The notes under the pieces were generated by a model. It did no database searches and was not told the DNA's origin. It saw nothing but the letters and a program-made list of their open reading frames with translations. Position numbers and translations under genes: made by a program. Shown here in pieces: positions 10,027 through 18,733 of a stretch of DNA of 64,000 bases. The stretch lies in assembly GCF_008087345.1 (NCBI RefSeq), contig NZ_VHIB01000017.1:21996-85995 (forward strand). Direction: 5' to 3'. Within the stretch, counting starts at the first letter, position 1. Each line of letters begins with the position of its first letter. The DNA is from Nocardioides caldifontis. Its GTDB lineage: Bacteria; Actinomycetota; Actinomycetes; Propionibacteriales; Nocardioidaceae.

Positions 10027-12150
10027 TCACACCGGGCGCGGCGCGACCCCGTCCGACGGTGCCTCGACCGGCGCCGGCTCGGCGCGCGGGAGCGTGAACC
10101 GCAGCACCGTCCCACGGCCGAGCTCGCTGTCGGCCCAGATCCGGCCGCCGTGCCGCTCGATGATCCCGCGGCTGATCGCGAGCCCGATCCCGGTGCCGCC
10201 CTTCTCCCGGGAGTCCGAGGAGTCGACCTGCTCGAACGGCTCGAAGATCGACAGCAGCTTGTCGGCGGGGATGCCGCGCCCCTGGTCGGAGACGACGAAG
10301 GTGACGTGCTCGTCGTTCTCGATCGACTCCAGCCTGACCGTTGCGCCGGCCGGGGAGAACTTGATGGCGTTGCCGACGAGGTTGGTGAGGGTCTGCACGA
10401 TCCGGTCGGAGTCCGCGAGGACCCGGCCCGGGGTGGGACCGACGACGAGGCGGACCCCCTCGGACTCGGCGAGCGGCGCCATCTCCTTCGCCGTGGTCCG
10501 CATCAGCACGCCGACCTCGCTCGGCGCGATGTCCATCGGCAGCTTGCCGGAGCGGATCCGCTCGACGTCGAGGATGTCGTTGATCAGCCGGGAGAGCCGG
10601 TCGCTGCTCTGCACCGCGATCGAGACCATCCGCTGCGCCTGCGGCGTCAGCTCGACGAAGGTCCCGCTGCCGAGCATCCCGAGCGAGCCGCGGATCGAGG
10701 TCAGCGGGGTGCGCAGCTCGTGGCTGACGATCGAGAGGAACTCGTCCTTCATCCGGTCGACCTCGCGGCGCTGGGTCACGTCGCGGAAGGCCACCACTGC
10801 ACCCGAGATGCGGTCCTCGTCGAGCAGCGGGCTGGCGGTCACCTCGACCGGGAACGTGGAGCCGTCGCGGCGCCGGTAGACGTCCTCCTCGGAGGAGACC
10901 ACGCGCCCCTCCGCGATCGCGTGCCGGACGTAGCACGAGTGCCGCTCGTGGCCGGTGTCGCCGGGCTCGGCGCCGTGCAGCCGCTCGTGCGCGTCGTGGC
11001 CGAGCAGCTGCTCGGGTAGGAATCCCAGCGCGAGCGCGGCCGACGGGTTGGCGAAGGTGACCCGCCCCTCGAGGTCCACGCCGTAGATGCCGTCGCCGAC
11101 CGAGTTGAGCATCACCTCGAGCTGGCGGGTGACCCGGCTGAGGTCCTTGGTCTTCTCACGGACCCGCTGCTCGAGCCCGCCGCGGAGCCGCTGGTTGTCG
11201 ATGACGAGCAGGATCTGCCGGGCGCCGACCGCCAGCACGAGCACCACCCAGACCGCGGCGAGCGTCTCGGTGAGCGGGCCGCCCGGGGAGAGCGCCTGGA
11301 CCGCCGCGGCGACCAGGAAGAGCGAGAAGACGAGGACCGTGCCCTGGACGTCGACCCGGCCGCTCGCCGGGCGCGGGGCGGAGTCCCGGGTTGCCGCCGG
11401 GTGCCAGGGGCAGGCGGCGAGGAAGAGGTACGCCGAGATCCACGGCACGTCGGGGAGACCGCCCGCGGTGTAGGCGTCCTGCACGTTGGCCACCGCGAAC
11501 CCGAGGTCGCTGGCGGCCCACAGCACGTAGGCGAACGCCACGAGCCCGTAGAAGGACCGGTTCCCCTGGCTGCGGATCACCAGCAGCAGGGCGACCGTCG
11601 CCACCGCCACGTCGAGGACCGGGAAGACCAGCGCGCCCGGCCGCTCCGCGACCTCCCCGGACTCGACGATCCGGGAGAAGACGAGCACCAGCGCGATGAT
11701 CAGCACCGCGCAGCCGGTGACGATCCCGTCGAGCCAGCTGACGACGAGCCGGGCTCCGCCGAATGGCGTGTCGGAGAGGTTGAGCAGGCCGAAGACGCAG
11801 ACCACGAAGGCGCCGGCGATCAGCGCGTCGCCGGCGAGGCTGGGGTCCGCGACGGCGTCGCCGCCGAAGAGGCTCGTCACCACGTTGCCGGCGAGCACCA
11901 TGGCGGCGGCGGTCGCGAGCACCCGCCACGCCTTCCGGCGTCGCCGGCCGGTGGCCCTGCGCGCCGCGACCGCGGCGCTGGCCATGATCGACACCCCGCC
12001 GAAGAGGAACCCCATCGCGCTCACGGTCTCGCGCGTCGAGTGCGGCAGCGGGCTCGAGAGCAGCAGCGCGAAGACGGCAGACAGCACCACCGCCGCCCCC
12101 AGTGCAAGGGGGAAGGCGCGCGAATGAAGGGCCGGAGCGGGGGCGCTCAT
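10027..12150 (-). CDS. membrane sensor histidine kinase with multi-helix sensor and PAS domain
   Basis: About 707 residues. The N-terminal 260 hold roughly eight to nine membrane helices (from FPLALGAAVVLSAVFALLLS on), a MASE-like integral membrane sensor. A coiled-coil segment (QRLRGGLEQRVREKTKDL) and a PAS domain (about 330-445) come next, then HisKA with FLSIVSHELRTPLTSIRGSL and a HATPase with NLVGNAIKFSP, DQGRGIP and GTGIGLAISR. All boxes are intact. ATG 12150 is used because MSAPAPALHS leads straight into the first helix. It is divergent from the flavodoxin gene (92 bp between). A small TACGCT near 12160 could be its -10. A partner regulator may be the lone receiver at 8875-9282. Confidence 0.88.
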   Translation of the reverse strand: MSAPAPALHSRAFPLALGAAVVLSAVFALLLSSPLPHSTRETVSAMGFLFGGVSIMASAAVAARRATGRRRRKAWRVLATAAAMVLAGNVVTSLFGGDAVADPSLAGDALIAGAFVVCVFGLLNLSDTPFGGARLVVSWLDGIVTGCAVLIIALVLVFSRIVESGEVAERPGALVFPVLDVAVATVALLLVIRSQGNRSFYGLVAFAYVLWAASDLGFAVANVQDAYTAGGLPDVPWISAYLFLAACPWHPAATRDSAPRPASGRVDVQGTVLVFSLFLVAAAVQALSPGGPLTETLAAVWVVLVLAVGARQILLVIDNQRLRGGLEQRVREKTKDLSRVTRQLEVMLNSVGDGIYGVDLEGRVTFANPSAALALGFLPEQLLGHDAHERLHGAEPGDTGHERHSCYVRHAIAEGRVVSSEEDVYRRRDGSTFPVEVTASPLLDEDRISGAVVAFRDVTQRREVDRMKDEFLSIVSHELRTPLTSIRGSLGMLGSGTFVELTPQAQRMVSIAVQSSDRLSRLINDILDVERIRSGKLPMDIAPSEVGVLMRTTAKEMAPLAESEGVRLVVGPTPGRVLADSDRIVQTLTNLVGNAIKFSPAGATVRLESIENDEHVTFVVSDQGRGIPADKLLSIFEPFEQVDSSDSREKGGTGIGLAISRGIIERHGGRIWADSELGRGTVLRFTLPRAEPAPVEAPSDGVAPRPV

Positions 12151-12242
12151 GATGGGTCCAAGCGTAGGGAAACGGCCGTCCCCCATGTCCGTTTTGGCGT
12201 TATTGGCGGTGACGCGCACGCGGGGGCGGTGATACTGGCCAC

Positions 12243-12731
12243 GTGGCGAAGCTGCTCGTGGTCCACCACTCCCCGACCCGGGGCACCGCCGCCCTGCTCG
12301 AGGCGGTCCTCGAGGGGACCCGCGACGACGCCATCGAGGGGGTCGAGGTCACGGCTCGCCCGGCGCTCGAGGCGACCGTCGACGACGTGCTGGCGGCCGA
12401 CGGCTACCTCCTCGGCACCCCGGCCAACTTCGGCTACATGAGCGGCGCCCTGAAGCACTTCTTCGACTCCACCTTCCTGGCGGTCGGCGGCGCGCTGTCC
12501 GACGACGGGTCGGCCGGCGGCTCCGGAGGGCGGACCGCGGGCCGCCCGTACGGCCTGTGGGTGCACGGGCGCTACGACACCGCGGGCGCGGTGCGCAGCG
12601 TGCAGTCGATCGTCGGCGCGCTCGGCTGGCGGCAGTCCGCCGAGCTCCTCGAGGTGCGGGGCGACGTCACCGAGGAGCACCGCGACGCGGCCTACGAGCT
12701 CGGCGGGACGCTGGCAGCACTTCTCTCGTGA
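12243..12731 (+). CDS. flavodoxin-fold NAD(P)H-dependent oxidoreductase
   Basis: 162 residues with a flavodoxin fold. The phosphate-binding loop is VVHHSPTRGTAAL (residues 6-18, replacing the usual T-x-T-G-x-T), and the FMN ring loop is LLGTPANFGYMSGALKHFFD (about 56-75), typical of WrbA/NADPH-dependent FMN reductase relatives. It probably binds FMN and passes electrons from NAD(P)H to an unknown acceptor. It starts at GTG 12243 with no clear Shine-Dalgarno; the sequence upstream is shared with the divergent kinase promoter. It stands 75 bp before the two lipoprotein genes and may be transcribed with them. Confidence 0.82.
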   Translation: MAKLLVVHHSPTRGTAALLEAVLEGTRDDAIEGVEVTARPALEATVDDVLAADGYLLGTPANFGYMSGALKHFFDSTFLAVGGALSDDGSAGGSGGRTAGRPYGLWVHGRYDTAGAVRSVQSIVGALGWRQSAELLEVRGDVTEEHRDAAYELGGTLAALLS

Positions 12732-12806
12732 CCCGCCCGCCGCGGCTCCGTCGCCGCGCCCGGGGCACCAGTACGGTGAGCGGGTTCCCGACCTGAGGGG
12801 TGGCCG

Positions 12807-13592
12807 GTGCTCCGAGCGGCAGCCGTGACCGGCGCGTTGGTCTGCGTCCTGCTCGCCGGGTGCACCGGCACCGCCGACGGCGAGGACGAGGAGCTCTCGC
12901 TGGACCCCCCCGAGCCCGGCGCCTGCCGGGCCCTGGAACCGGAGGACGTCGGGGCGAGCAGCGACGACTCCCCCACCGTCCCCTGCACCCAGGCGCACAC
13001 GGCCGAGACCTTCCTCGTCGCCGCCCTCGAGCCGCCGCTCGCCGACGTCGGGCGCGACGACCCGCGGCTCGCGCAGGACGCCTACCGCCGGTGCAGCCGC
13101 GGGTTCCGGAAGCTCACCGGGGCCGACGACAGCCTCGCGCTCCGCACCGTCCTCTCGTGGGCCTGGTTCCGCCCGTCGGAGGAGCAGTGGGAGGCGGGCG
13201 CCCGCTGGTACCGCTGCGACGTCGTCGGCGGCACCGAGGAGTCGGCCTCGCTCGTCGGGCTCCCCCGCACCGCCGAGGGGGTGCTCCTCGGCATCCCGGC
13301 CGACCGGTGGATGGCGTGCGTGGACGACGAGGAGGTGGTCGGCGCCGTGCCGGTGCCGTGCTCCGAGCCGCACGGCTGGCGGGCCGCCACCACGATCGTC
13401 GTCGGCAAGGAGGGCGACCCCTATCCCGGGGACCGCGTCGTCGAGGTGCTCAGCCGGGACTACTGCTCGGACTCCGTGGGAGCCTGGTTGCACTATCCCC
13501 TGGACTACGAGTACGCGTACACCTGGTTCGGCGAGGCCGAGTGGGACGCGGGGAACCGGAGGAGCGTGTGCTGGGCGAGGACCGACCAGTGA
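12807..13592 (+). CDS. septum-formation family lipoprotein, copy 1
   Basis: 261 residues. The lipobox LLAG-C places the lipidated Cys at residue 19, so the protein is anchored outside the membrane. The mature part has two half-repeats, each with a GxCR-type opening, paired Cys, and a VPCxxxHxxE/W motif (VPCTQAHTAETF and VPCSEPHGWRAA), as in the actinobacterial septum-formation family (Septum_form). GTG 12807 follows GAGGGG. The next gene, 7 bp later, encodes a paralogue. The family is linked by annotation to cell division in actinobacteria; the biochemical role is not established. Confidence 0.78.
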   Translation: MLRAAAVTGALVCVLLAGCTGTADGEDEELSLDPPEPGACRALEPEDVGASSDDSPTVPCTQAHTAETFLVAALEPPLADVGRDDPRLAQDAYRRCSRGFRKLTGADDSLALRTVLSWAWFRPSEEQWEAGARWYRCDVVGGTEESASLVGLPRTAEGVLLGIPADRWMACVDDEEVVGAVPVPCSEPHGWRAATTIVVGKEGDPYPGDRVVEVLSRDYCSDSVGAWLHYPLDYEYAYTWFGEAEWDAGNRRSVCWARTDQ

Positions 13593-13599
13593 GGCTCGC

Positions 13600-14442
13600 A
13601 TGAGGGCCGGGGCACGGGCGGCCGGCCGGCTGGTCGCCGCCGCGCTGCTGGTCACGCTCGTGGCGTGCACCGGCGACGACGAGGCCGGCCCCGACGAGGA
13701 CCGGACGTCGACCCCGACGGCCACCCGCACGCCCCCGCCCGAGCCCCCTCGGGTCGGGGAGTGCCGCCGGCTGACCCTGGACGACGCCGGGCTGCCCAGC
13801 AACGACGCCGAACCGGTCGTCTGCCACCGGCGACACACCGCCGTCACCGTCCTCGTCGGGGACCTCGCCTCGGTGGCGCGCGGCCGGGGCGGCGAGGTCG
13901 ACGTCGAGGCGAGGCCCGTGCAGCGACGGGTCGCCGGACGGTGCCGCGGGGAGCTGCCCCGCTTCCTCGGCGGCGACGACGAGACCCGCACGCTCAGCCG
14001 GTTCCAGGTCGTCTGGTTCCTGCCCACGGCGGAGGAGCAGGAGGCCGGTGCCGACTGGTTCCGCTGCGACGTGCTCGCCCTCGACCGGGGCGAGCGGCTG
14101 ATGCGGCTTCCACCGCCGGGCCGGCTGCGCGGCGTGCTGGACCGGCCCCGGGGGCTCGGCACCTTCGGGCTGTGCGGCACCGCGGCCCCCGGCGAGCGCG
14201 GGTTCGAGCGGGTGGCGTGCGCGCGCCGGCACAGCTGGGTCGCGATCGGCACGATCCCGCTCGAGGGCGGGCGCCGCTACCCCGGCGTGGCGACCGTGCG
14301 CGAGGCGGGCGACGAGCCTTGCGCGGATCGGGTCCGCGAGCGGCAGGGGTTCCCCACGGAGTTCCGCTACGGCTGGGAGTGGCCGACCGCCGAGCAGTGG
14401 GCGGCCGGGCAGCGCCACGGGTTCTGCTGGGCACCTGCCTGA
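13600..14442 (+). CDS. septum-formation family lipoprotein, copy 2
   Basis: 280 residues. The lipobox LVA-C puts the lipid Cys at residue 23. A Pro/Thr-rich linker (TPTATRTPPPEPP) follows, then the same two half-repeats as the preceding gene (GECRRLTLDD, VVCHRRHTAVT, and VACARRHSWVA) and the closing motif GFCW, matched by CW at the end of copy 1. The two genes are 7 bp apart and clearly arose by tandem duplication, but they have diverged greatly. It converges with era, 16 bp away. Likely exported and lipid-anchored; function unknown beyond the family name. Confidence 0.75.
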   Translation: MRAGARAAGRLVAAALLVTLVACTGDDEAGPDEDRTSTPTATRTPPPEPPRVGECRRLTLDDAGLPSNDAEPVVCHRRHTAVTVLVGDLASVARGRGGEVDVEARPVQRRVAGRCRGELPRFLGGDDETRTLSRFQVVWFLPTAEEQEAGADWFRCDVLALDRGERLMRLPPPGRLRGVLDRPRGLGTFGLCGTAAPGERGFERVACARRHSWVAIGTIPLEGGRRYPGVATVREAGDEPCADRVRERQGFPTEFRYGWEWPTAEQWAAGQRHGFCWAPA

Positions 14443-14458
14443 GCCGCGCGCCGAGCGC

Positions 14459-15385
14459 TCAGAAGCCGAGCCGGCGCAGCTGGCGCGGGTCGCGCTGCCA
14501 GTCCTTCGCGATCTTGACGTGGAGGTCGAGGTAGACCGGCGTGCCCAGCATCGCCTCGATGCTGCGCCGGGCCTGCGTCCCCACCTCGCGGAGCCGTGAC
14601 CCCTTGTGGCCGATGACGATCCCCTTCTGCGACGACCGCTCGACGAAGAGGTTCGCGTGGACGTCGAGCAGCGGCTTGTCCTCGGGGCGGTCGGGACGGA
14701 GCCCCATCTCCTCGACGACGACCGCGATCGAGTGCGGCAGCTCGTCGCGGACTCCCTCGAGGGCCGCCTCCCGGATCAGGTCGGCGACGATCGCCTCCTC
14801 GGGGGTGTCGGTGAGCTCGCCCTCGGGATACAGCGCCGGCCCCTCGGGCATCCGGGCCAGCAGCAGGTCGGCCAGCAGCTCCACCTGGTCACCCGCCACC
14901 GCCGAGACGGGCACGACCTCGGCCCAGTCGACACCGGTCTCGCGTCCCAGCGCGGCGATGTCGAGCAGGTGCTGCGCCAACCGGTCCTTCGGCACCAGGT
15001 CGGTCTTGGTGGCGATCGCGAACTTCGTCGACCGGCGCACCTTGGCCAGCTCGCCGACCAGGAACTTGTCACCCGGACCAATTCTCTGGTCCGAGGGGAA
15101 GCAGGCGGCGACCACGTCGACCTCGGCCCAGGTCGTCGTCACCAGGTCGTTGAGCCGCTCCCCCAGCAGCGTGCGCGGCCGGTGCAGCCCGGGGGTGTCG
15201 ACGAGCACCAGCTGGCCGTCGCCCCGGTGCAGGATGCCGCGGACCACGGTGCGCGTGGTTTGGGGCCGCGACGACGTGATCGCCACCTTCGAGCCGACCA
15301 GCGCGTTGGTCAGCGTCGACTTCCCGGCGTTGGGTCGGCCGACGAAGCAGGCGAACCCGCTCCGGAATGGCTGCTCGTCGGCCAC
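14459..15385 (-). CDS. era: GTPase Era
   Basis: 308 residues. Essential GTPase that binds the 3' end of 16S rRNA during 30S assembly. G1 is GRPNAGKST, G3 DTPGLHRP, G4 TKTD and G5 VSA. The C-terminal KH domain shows IVIGHKGSRLREVGTQARRS. The GTG at 15385 gives the family N-terminus (VADEQPFRSGFACFVGRPNA) and lies 5 bp after the tmsB stop, so era may be transcribed with the fatty acid genes. In most actinobacteria era sits near ybeY and the CNNM gene; here that block is about 6 kb away, so lipid and sigma genes appear to have been inserted between them. Confidence 0.96.
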   Translation of the reverse strand: MADEQPFRSGFACFVGRPNAGKSTLTNALVGSKVAITSSRPQTTRTVVRGILHRGDGQLVLVDTPGLHRPRTLLGERLNDLVTTTWAEVDVVAACFPSDQRIGPGDKFLVGELAKVRRSTKFAIATKTDLVPKDRLAQHLLDIAALGRETGVDWAEVVPVSAVAGDQVELLADLLLARMPEGPALYPEGELTDTPEEAIVADLIREAALEGVRDELPHSIAVVVEEMGLRPDRPEDKPLLDVHANLFVERSSQKGIVIGHKGSRLREVGTQARRSIEAMLGTPVYLDLHVKIAKDWQRDPRQLRRLGF

Positions 15386-15390
15386 GCCGC

Positions 15391-16683
15391 TCAGCTCAAC
15401 CAGTCGGGCCGCAGCGGGAAGTCCGAGCGGCCGTCCTCGTGGAGCTTCACCGCGAGCACCTGGTGGAGCTGGATGTCGTCGATCTCGAAGCCACGGCTGC
15501 AGCCCGAGAGGTAGAGCCCCCAGACCTTCGCGGTGCCCTCGCCCACCTCGGCGACGCACTCGTCCCAGTTCGCCGCGAGGTTCCTGGCCCACGCACGGCA
15601 GGTCAGCGCGTAGTGCTCGCGGAGGTTCTCCTCGTGGCGCACCTCGAGGCCGACGTCCTGGATCTCGGTGATGATCCTGCCCGAGCCGGTGAGCTCGCCG
15701 TCCGGGAAGATGTAGCGGTCGATGAAGGCGCCCGCGCTGACCGACCGGTTGTGCGGCCGGGTGATGCAGTGGTTGAGCAGCCGCCCGCCCGGGACGAGCT
15801 TGTCGCGCAGGAACGAGAAGTACGCCGGGTAGTTCTTGATCCCGATGTGCTCGGTGAGCCCGATCGAGCTGATCGCGTCGAAGTCACCCTCCGCCACGTC
15901 GCGGTAGTCCATGTGCCGGACCTCCGCGAGGTGGTCGAGCCCCTCGCGCTTGATCGCCTCCTGGGCCCACGTCGCCTGCTCGCGGGACAGGGTGACCCCG
16001 AGCGCCCTGACGCCGTAGTGCTTCGCCGCGTGGAGGACCATGCCGCCCCAGCCGCACCCGACGTCGAGGAGCCGCATCCCCTCGCGCAGCCCGAGCTTGC
16101 GGGCCACCAGGTCGTGCTTGAACTCCTGGGCCTCCTCCAGCGTCGCACCGGCGTGCGGGTAGCAGGCGCAGGTGTAGGTCATCGACGGCCCGAGCACCAG
16201 CTCGTAGAAGCGGTTGGACACGTCGTAGTGGTGGTGGATCGCCTCGGCGTCGCGAGTGCGGCTGTGCCGCGCGCCCTCGACGAGCCGGCGCCACCTCGGC
16301 AGGTGCTCCTGCGGGGGCGGCGGCGGCGGGACCAGGTGGCGGATGCCCAGCCCGCGCAGCAACCGCACCGCCTCGGCCGGCGACGGCGCCTTGAGCGTGA
16401 AGCGGCTCATCGCCAGCTCCATCAGCTCGTAGGGGTCCCCGGGGTGGATGCCCTCCAGCTCGAGGTCGCCGGCGACGTAGGCGCGGGCCATGCCCAGGTC
16501 GCCCGGCGCGGTCAGGATGTAGGAGAGGCCGCGCTCGTTGCGCAGGTGCACCCGCACCTTCGCGTCCTCGGGGCCGGCCGAGCTCCCGTCGTACGCCGTG
16601 AAACGGAACGGGATCCCGTGCTCGAAGAGCGTCTCGAGCGCGCCCGCGATCGTGATGTCGTGCGTGGTGGTCCCAGAGGTCAT
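15391..16683 (-). CDS. tmsB: fatty acid methyltransferase of 10-methyl fatty acid synthesis (TmsB/UfaA1-like)
   Basis: 430 residues of the cyclopropane-fatty-acyl-phospholipid synthase family. It has an N-terminal lipid-binding domain, then a SAM methyltransferase domain with motif I LLDVGCGWGG (near residue 205), the HHHYDVSNRFYELVLG motif and the catalytic segment SIGLTEHIG. With TmsA immediately upstream (4-bp ATGA overlap) it should methylate oleoyl phospholipid at C10 to give 10-methylene stearate. The pair matches the M. tuberculosis Rv0447c/Rv0449c arrangement, the characterised actinobacterial tms/bfa pathway. 10-methyl C18:0 (tuberculostearic acid) is a typical Nocardioides lipid, supporting this over a true cyclopropane synthase. 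Confidence 0.85.
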   Translation of the reverse strand: MTSGTTTHDITIAGALETLFEHGIPFRFTAYDGSSAGPEDAKVRVHLRNERGLSYILTAPGDLGMARAYVAGDLELEGIHPGDPYELMELAMSRFTLKAPSPAEAVRLLRGLGIRHLVPPPPPPQEHLPRWRRLVEGARHSRTRDAEAIHHHYDVSNRFYELVLGPSMTYTCACYPHAGATLEEAQEFKHDLVARKLGLREGMRLLDVGCGWGGMVLHAAKHYGVRALGVTLSREQATWAQEAIKREGLDHLAEVRHMDYRDVAEGDFDAISSIGLTEHIGIKNYPAYFSFLRDKLVPGGRLLNHCITRPHNRSVSAGAFIDRYIFPDGELTGSGRIITEIQDVGLEVRHEENLREHYALTCRAWARNLAANWDECVAEVGEGTAKVWGLYLSGCSRGFEIDDIQLHQVLAVKLHEDGRSDFPLRPDWLS

Positions 16684-18071
16684 CGCGTCCTCACCGCCTT
16701 CTCGTAGAGCCCCGTCAGTCGTCCGTCCGGATCGTGTTCGCGTCGCACCTCGTCGAGGTTGGCGGTGCCGTAGAGCGCGTCGAACGTCGCGCGGTCGTAG
16801 TAGGCGTCGGAGTACAGCGACTTGTGGCCGCCGAGCTCGCTGACCTTCAGCTCGACCATGCGGTTCACGTCACCGTCGCTGCGCCCATCGGCGATCGGCA
16901 CGGTCCCCCAGAACCCGACGTTGACGTAGGTCGTGCCCGGGTCGAGGGGGTACGACGGCCACGTGCGCGCCGCGAGCCGCGCACCGCCGGGGCCCTCGGC
17001 CTCACGGAGCCGCAGCGGGCAGAGCCACACCGGTCGCATCCCGACCTCGGCGTCGAACCACTCGACGAAGGCGCGGGTGCGGTCGGCCGGCACCTCGATG
17101 TCCTGGATGACGCGCTCGCGCCGGACCCCCTGTCGCCGGTCGCGCCAGGCGGAGAACCCGACCTTCGCGTCGAACCCGATCAACCGGTGGTAGACGTCGC
17201 TGCGCCGGTAGCGCCGGGGCCAGAGCCGGCGGACGCCGGGGCGGTGCAACCCGAACGCTCCGGAGCACCAGAACCAGTCGGTGTCCCAGCGCCAGAGGTA
17301 GTCGTGCATCGTGAGCCGGTCGCGGTCGCGCTCCTGGAGCGAGCGGTAGTAGATCCGCTCGCCGGTGTAGTCGCTCGTCGCCCCAGGTCGGTCGGACCAG
17401 GTGGCCAGCGTCAGGTAGCTCTCCTGCGGCGAGAACGCGACGCCGTCGAGCCCGTCGACCCGCTGCCCCTCCCACGCCCGGTCGGCGGTGATGCGCTCCA
17501 CCGCGGCGGTCAGCTCGTCGAGGTCGCGGAAGCGGAGGTGGCGGAGCTCGACGTACGCCGGGACGCGCTCGAGCTCGATGCGCAGCCGCGTGGCGTAGCC
17601 GAGCGAGCCGTAGGAGTTCGGGAAGGCGTCGAAGAGCCGGTCCCCCGGCTTCACCGTGACGACCTCGCCGGAGCCGGTGAACACGTCCATCTCGAGCACC
17701 GACTCGTGCGGCAGCCCGTTGCGGAACGAGGTGGACTCGATGCCGAGCCCGGTCACCGCGCCGCCGAGCGTGATCGTGCGGAGCTGGGGGACGACGAGCG
17801 GGATGAAACCGTGCGGCAGGGTCGCGTCGACGAGCGCCTCGTAGGTGCACATCCCCTGCACGTCGGCGGTGCCGGCGGCGGGGTCGACCTCGATGACGCC
17901 GGTCAGCCCCGAGACGTCGAGCCCCTGCGTGCGGTCGTGCGCGCCGGAGCGGAAGAGGTTCGAGGTCCGCTTGGCCAGCCGGACCGGGGCGTCCTCCGGG
18001 ATCGCGGCGTAGGAGTCCACCAGCCGCCGGACACCCTCCGCGTGCGTCTCCCACCCCACCACGCCAGTCAC
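16680..18071 (-). CDS. tmsA: FAD-binding oxidoreductase of 10-methyl fatty acid synthesis (TmsA/BfaA-like)
   Basis: About 463 residues. The N-terminal FAD-binding PCMH domain (VRLAKRTSNLF, GVIEVDPAAGTADVQGMCTY, TLGGAVTGLGIESTSF) is followed by a substrate/cap domain similar to DHCR24-like reductases. In characterised homologues this enzyme uses NADPH to reduce 10-methylene stearoyl lipid made by TmsB to 10-methylstearate. It overlaps tmsB by 4 bp, a strong sign of coupled function. The start is uncertain: GTG 18071 is used, but GTG 18062 is better spaced from GAGGG. It is divergent from a sigma factor gene 116 bp away. Confidence 0.84.
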   Translation of the reverse strand: MTGVVGWETHAEGVRRLVDSYAAIPEDAPVRLAKRTSNLFRSGAHDRTQGLDVSGLTGVIEVDPAAGTADVQGMCTYEALVDATLPHGFIPLVVPQLRTITLGGAVTGLGIESTSFRNGLPHESVLEMDVFTGSGEVVTVKPGDRLFDAFPNSYGSLGYATRLRIELERVPAYVELRHLRFRDLDELTAAVERITADRAWEGQRVDGLDGVAFSPQESYLTLATWSDRPGATSDYTGERIYYRSLQERDRDRLTMHDYLWRWDTDWFWCSGAFGLHRPGVRRLWPRRYRRSDVYHRLIGFDAKVGFSAWRDRRQGVRRERVIQDIEVPADRTRAFVEWFDAEVGMRPVWLCPLRLREAEGPGGARLAARTWPSYPLDPGTTYVNVGFWGTVPIADGRSDGDVNRMVELKVSELGGHKSLYSDAYYDRATFDALYGTANLDEVRREHDPDGRLTGLYEKAVRTR

Positions 18072-18187
18072 GGCCCTCAACTTACCGCCCGTGGGTCCCG
18101 GCGCTCCTCGGCCCCTCGTGCACGACGCCATGGCACAAGTGGCCCCGCCCGCCCAACCGCCAGGCGCCCCCGGTCCGTCTACGGTGC

Positions 18188-18733
18188 ATGCACGCAGCGC
18201 AGCCCCTTCGAGAGGCGGTCGTGGTTCACGAGGACGAGGACGCGGAGTTCGACGAGTTCTTCCGCGCGACGTGGGCCCGCATGTTCCGGACGGCGTACGG
18301 CGTCGCCGGGGACCGGGCCACCGCGGAGGACGCGCTGCAGTCGGCGTACGCGAAGGCATTCGCCTCCTGGGGCCGGGTCCGGGCGGCGGGCCGGCCCGAG
18401 GCGTACGTCCGCCGCATGGTCGTCAACGAGGTGCTCGACGTCCGGCGCAAGGGGTGGTGGCGGCGGGAGCGGCCGCTCCACGACGAACGGCCGCCGGACG
18501 CCGCCTCGCCCGAGGTGTCGAGCACCGAGCGCGACGTGGTGTGGCGGGCCGTCCTCAGCCTCCCGCCGCGGCAGCGCGCGGTGCTCGTCCTGCGCTACTA
18601 CGAGGACCTGAGCGAGGCCGACATCGCCGAGACCCTGGGCGTCACCCGCGGCACGGTGAAGTCGCAGGCCTCCGCCGCGCTCGCCGCGCTCCGCGCCACC
18701 CACCTCTCCGACCTGAAGGGGGAGCACTCATGA
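18188..18733 (+). CDS. SigE-family (ECF) RNA polymerase sigma factor, first module
   Basis: 181 residues. Region 2 (about 20-85) has EFFRATWARMFRTAYGVAGD and AEDALQSAYAKAFASWGRV. Region 4 (about 115-170) shows LPPRQRAVLVLRYYEDLSEA and the HTH IAETLGVTRGTVKSQASAAL, typical of the actinobacterial SigE-like group. It directs transcription from unknown promoters. The stop overlaps the next gene's ATG (ATGA), so the downstream membrane protein is its likely regulator or partner. ATG 18188 is used; a GTG at 18221 is possible. A -10-like TACGGT lies just before the start, suggesting a very short leader. Confidence 0.9.
   Translation: MHAAQPLREAVVVHEDEDAEFDEFFRATWARMFRTAYGVAGDRATAEDALQSAYAKAFASWGRVRAAGRPEAYVRRMVVNEVLDVRRKGWWRRERPLHDERPPDAASPEVSSTERDVVWRAVLSLPPRQRAVLVLRYYEDLSEADIAETLGVTRGTVKSQASAALAALRATHLSDLKGEHS

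Noticed and set aside
15391..16683. Cyclopropane fatty acid synthase for cell-membrane cyclopropanation
   Set aside because: The overlapping FAD oxidoreductase and Rv0447c/Rv0449c-like arrangement fit 10-methyl fatty acid synthesis better.
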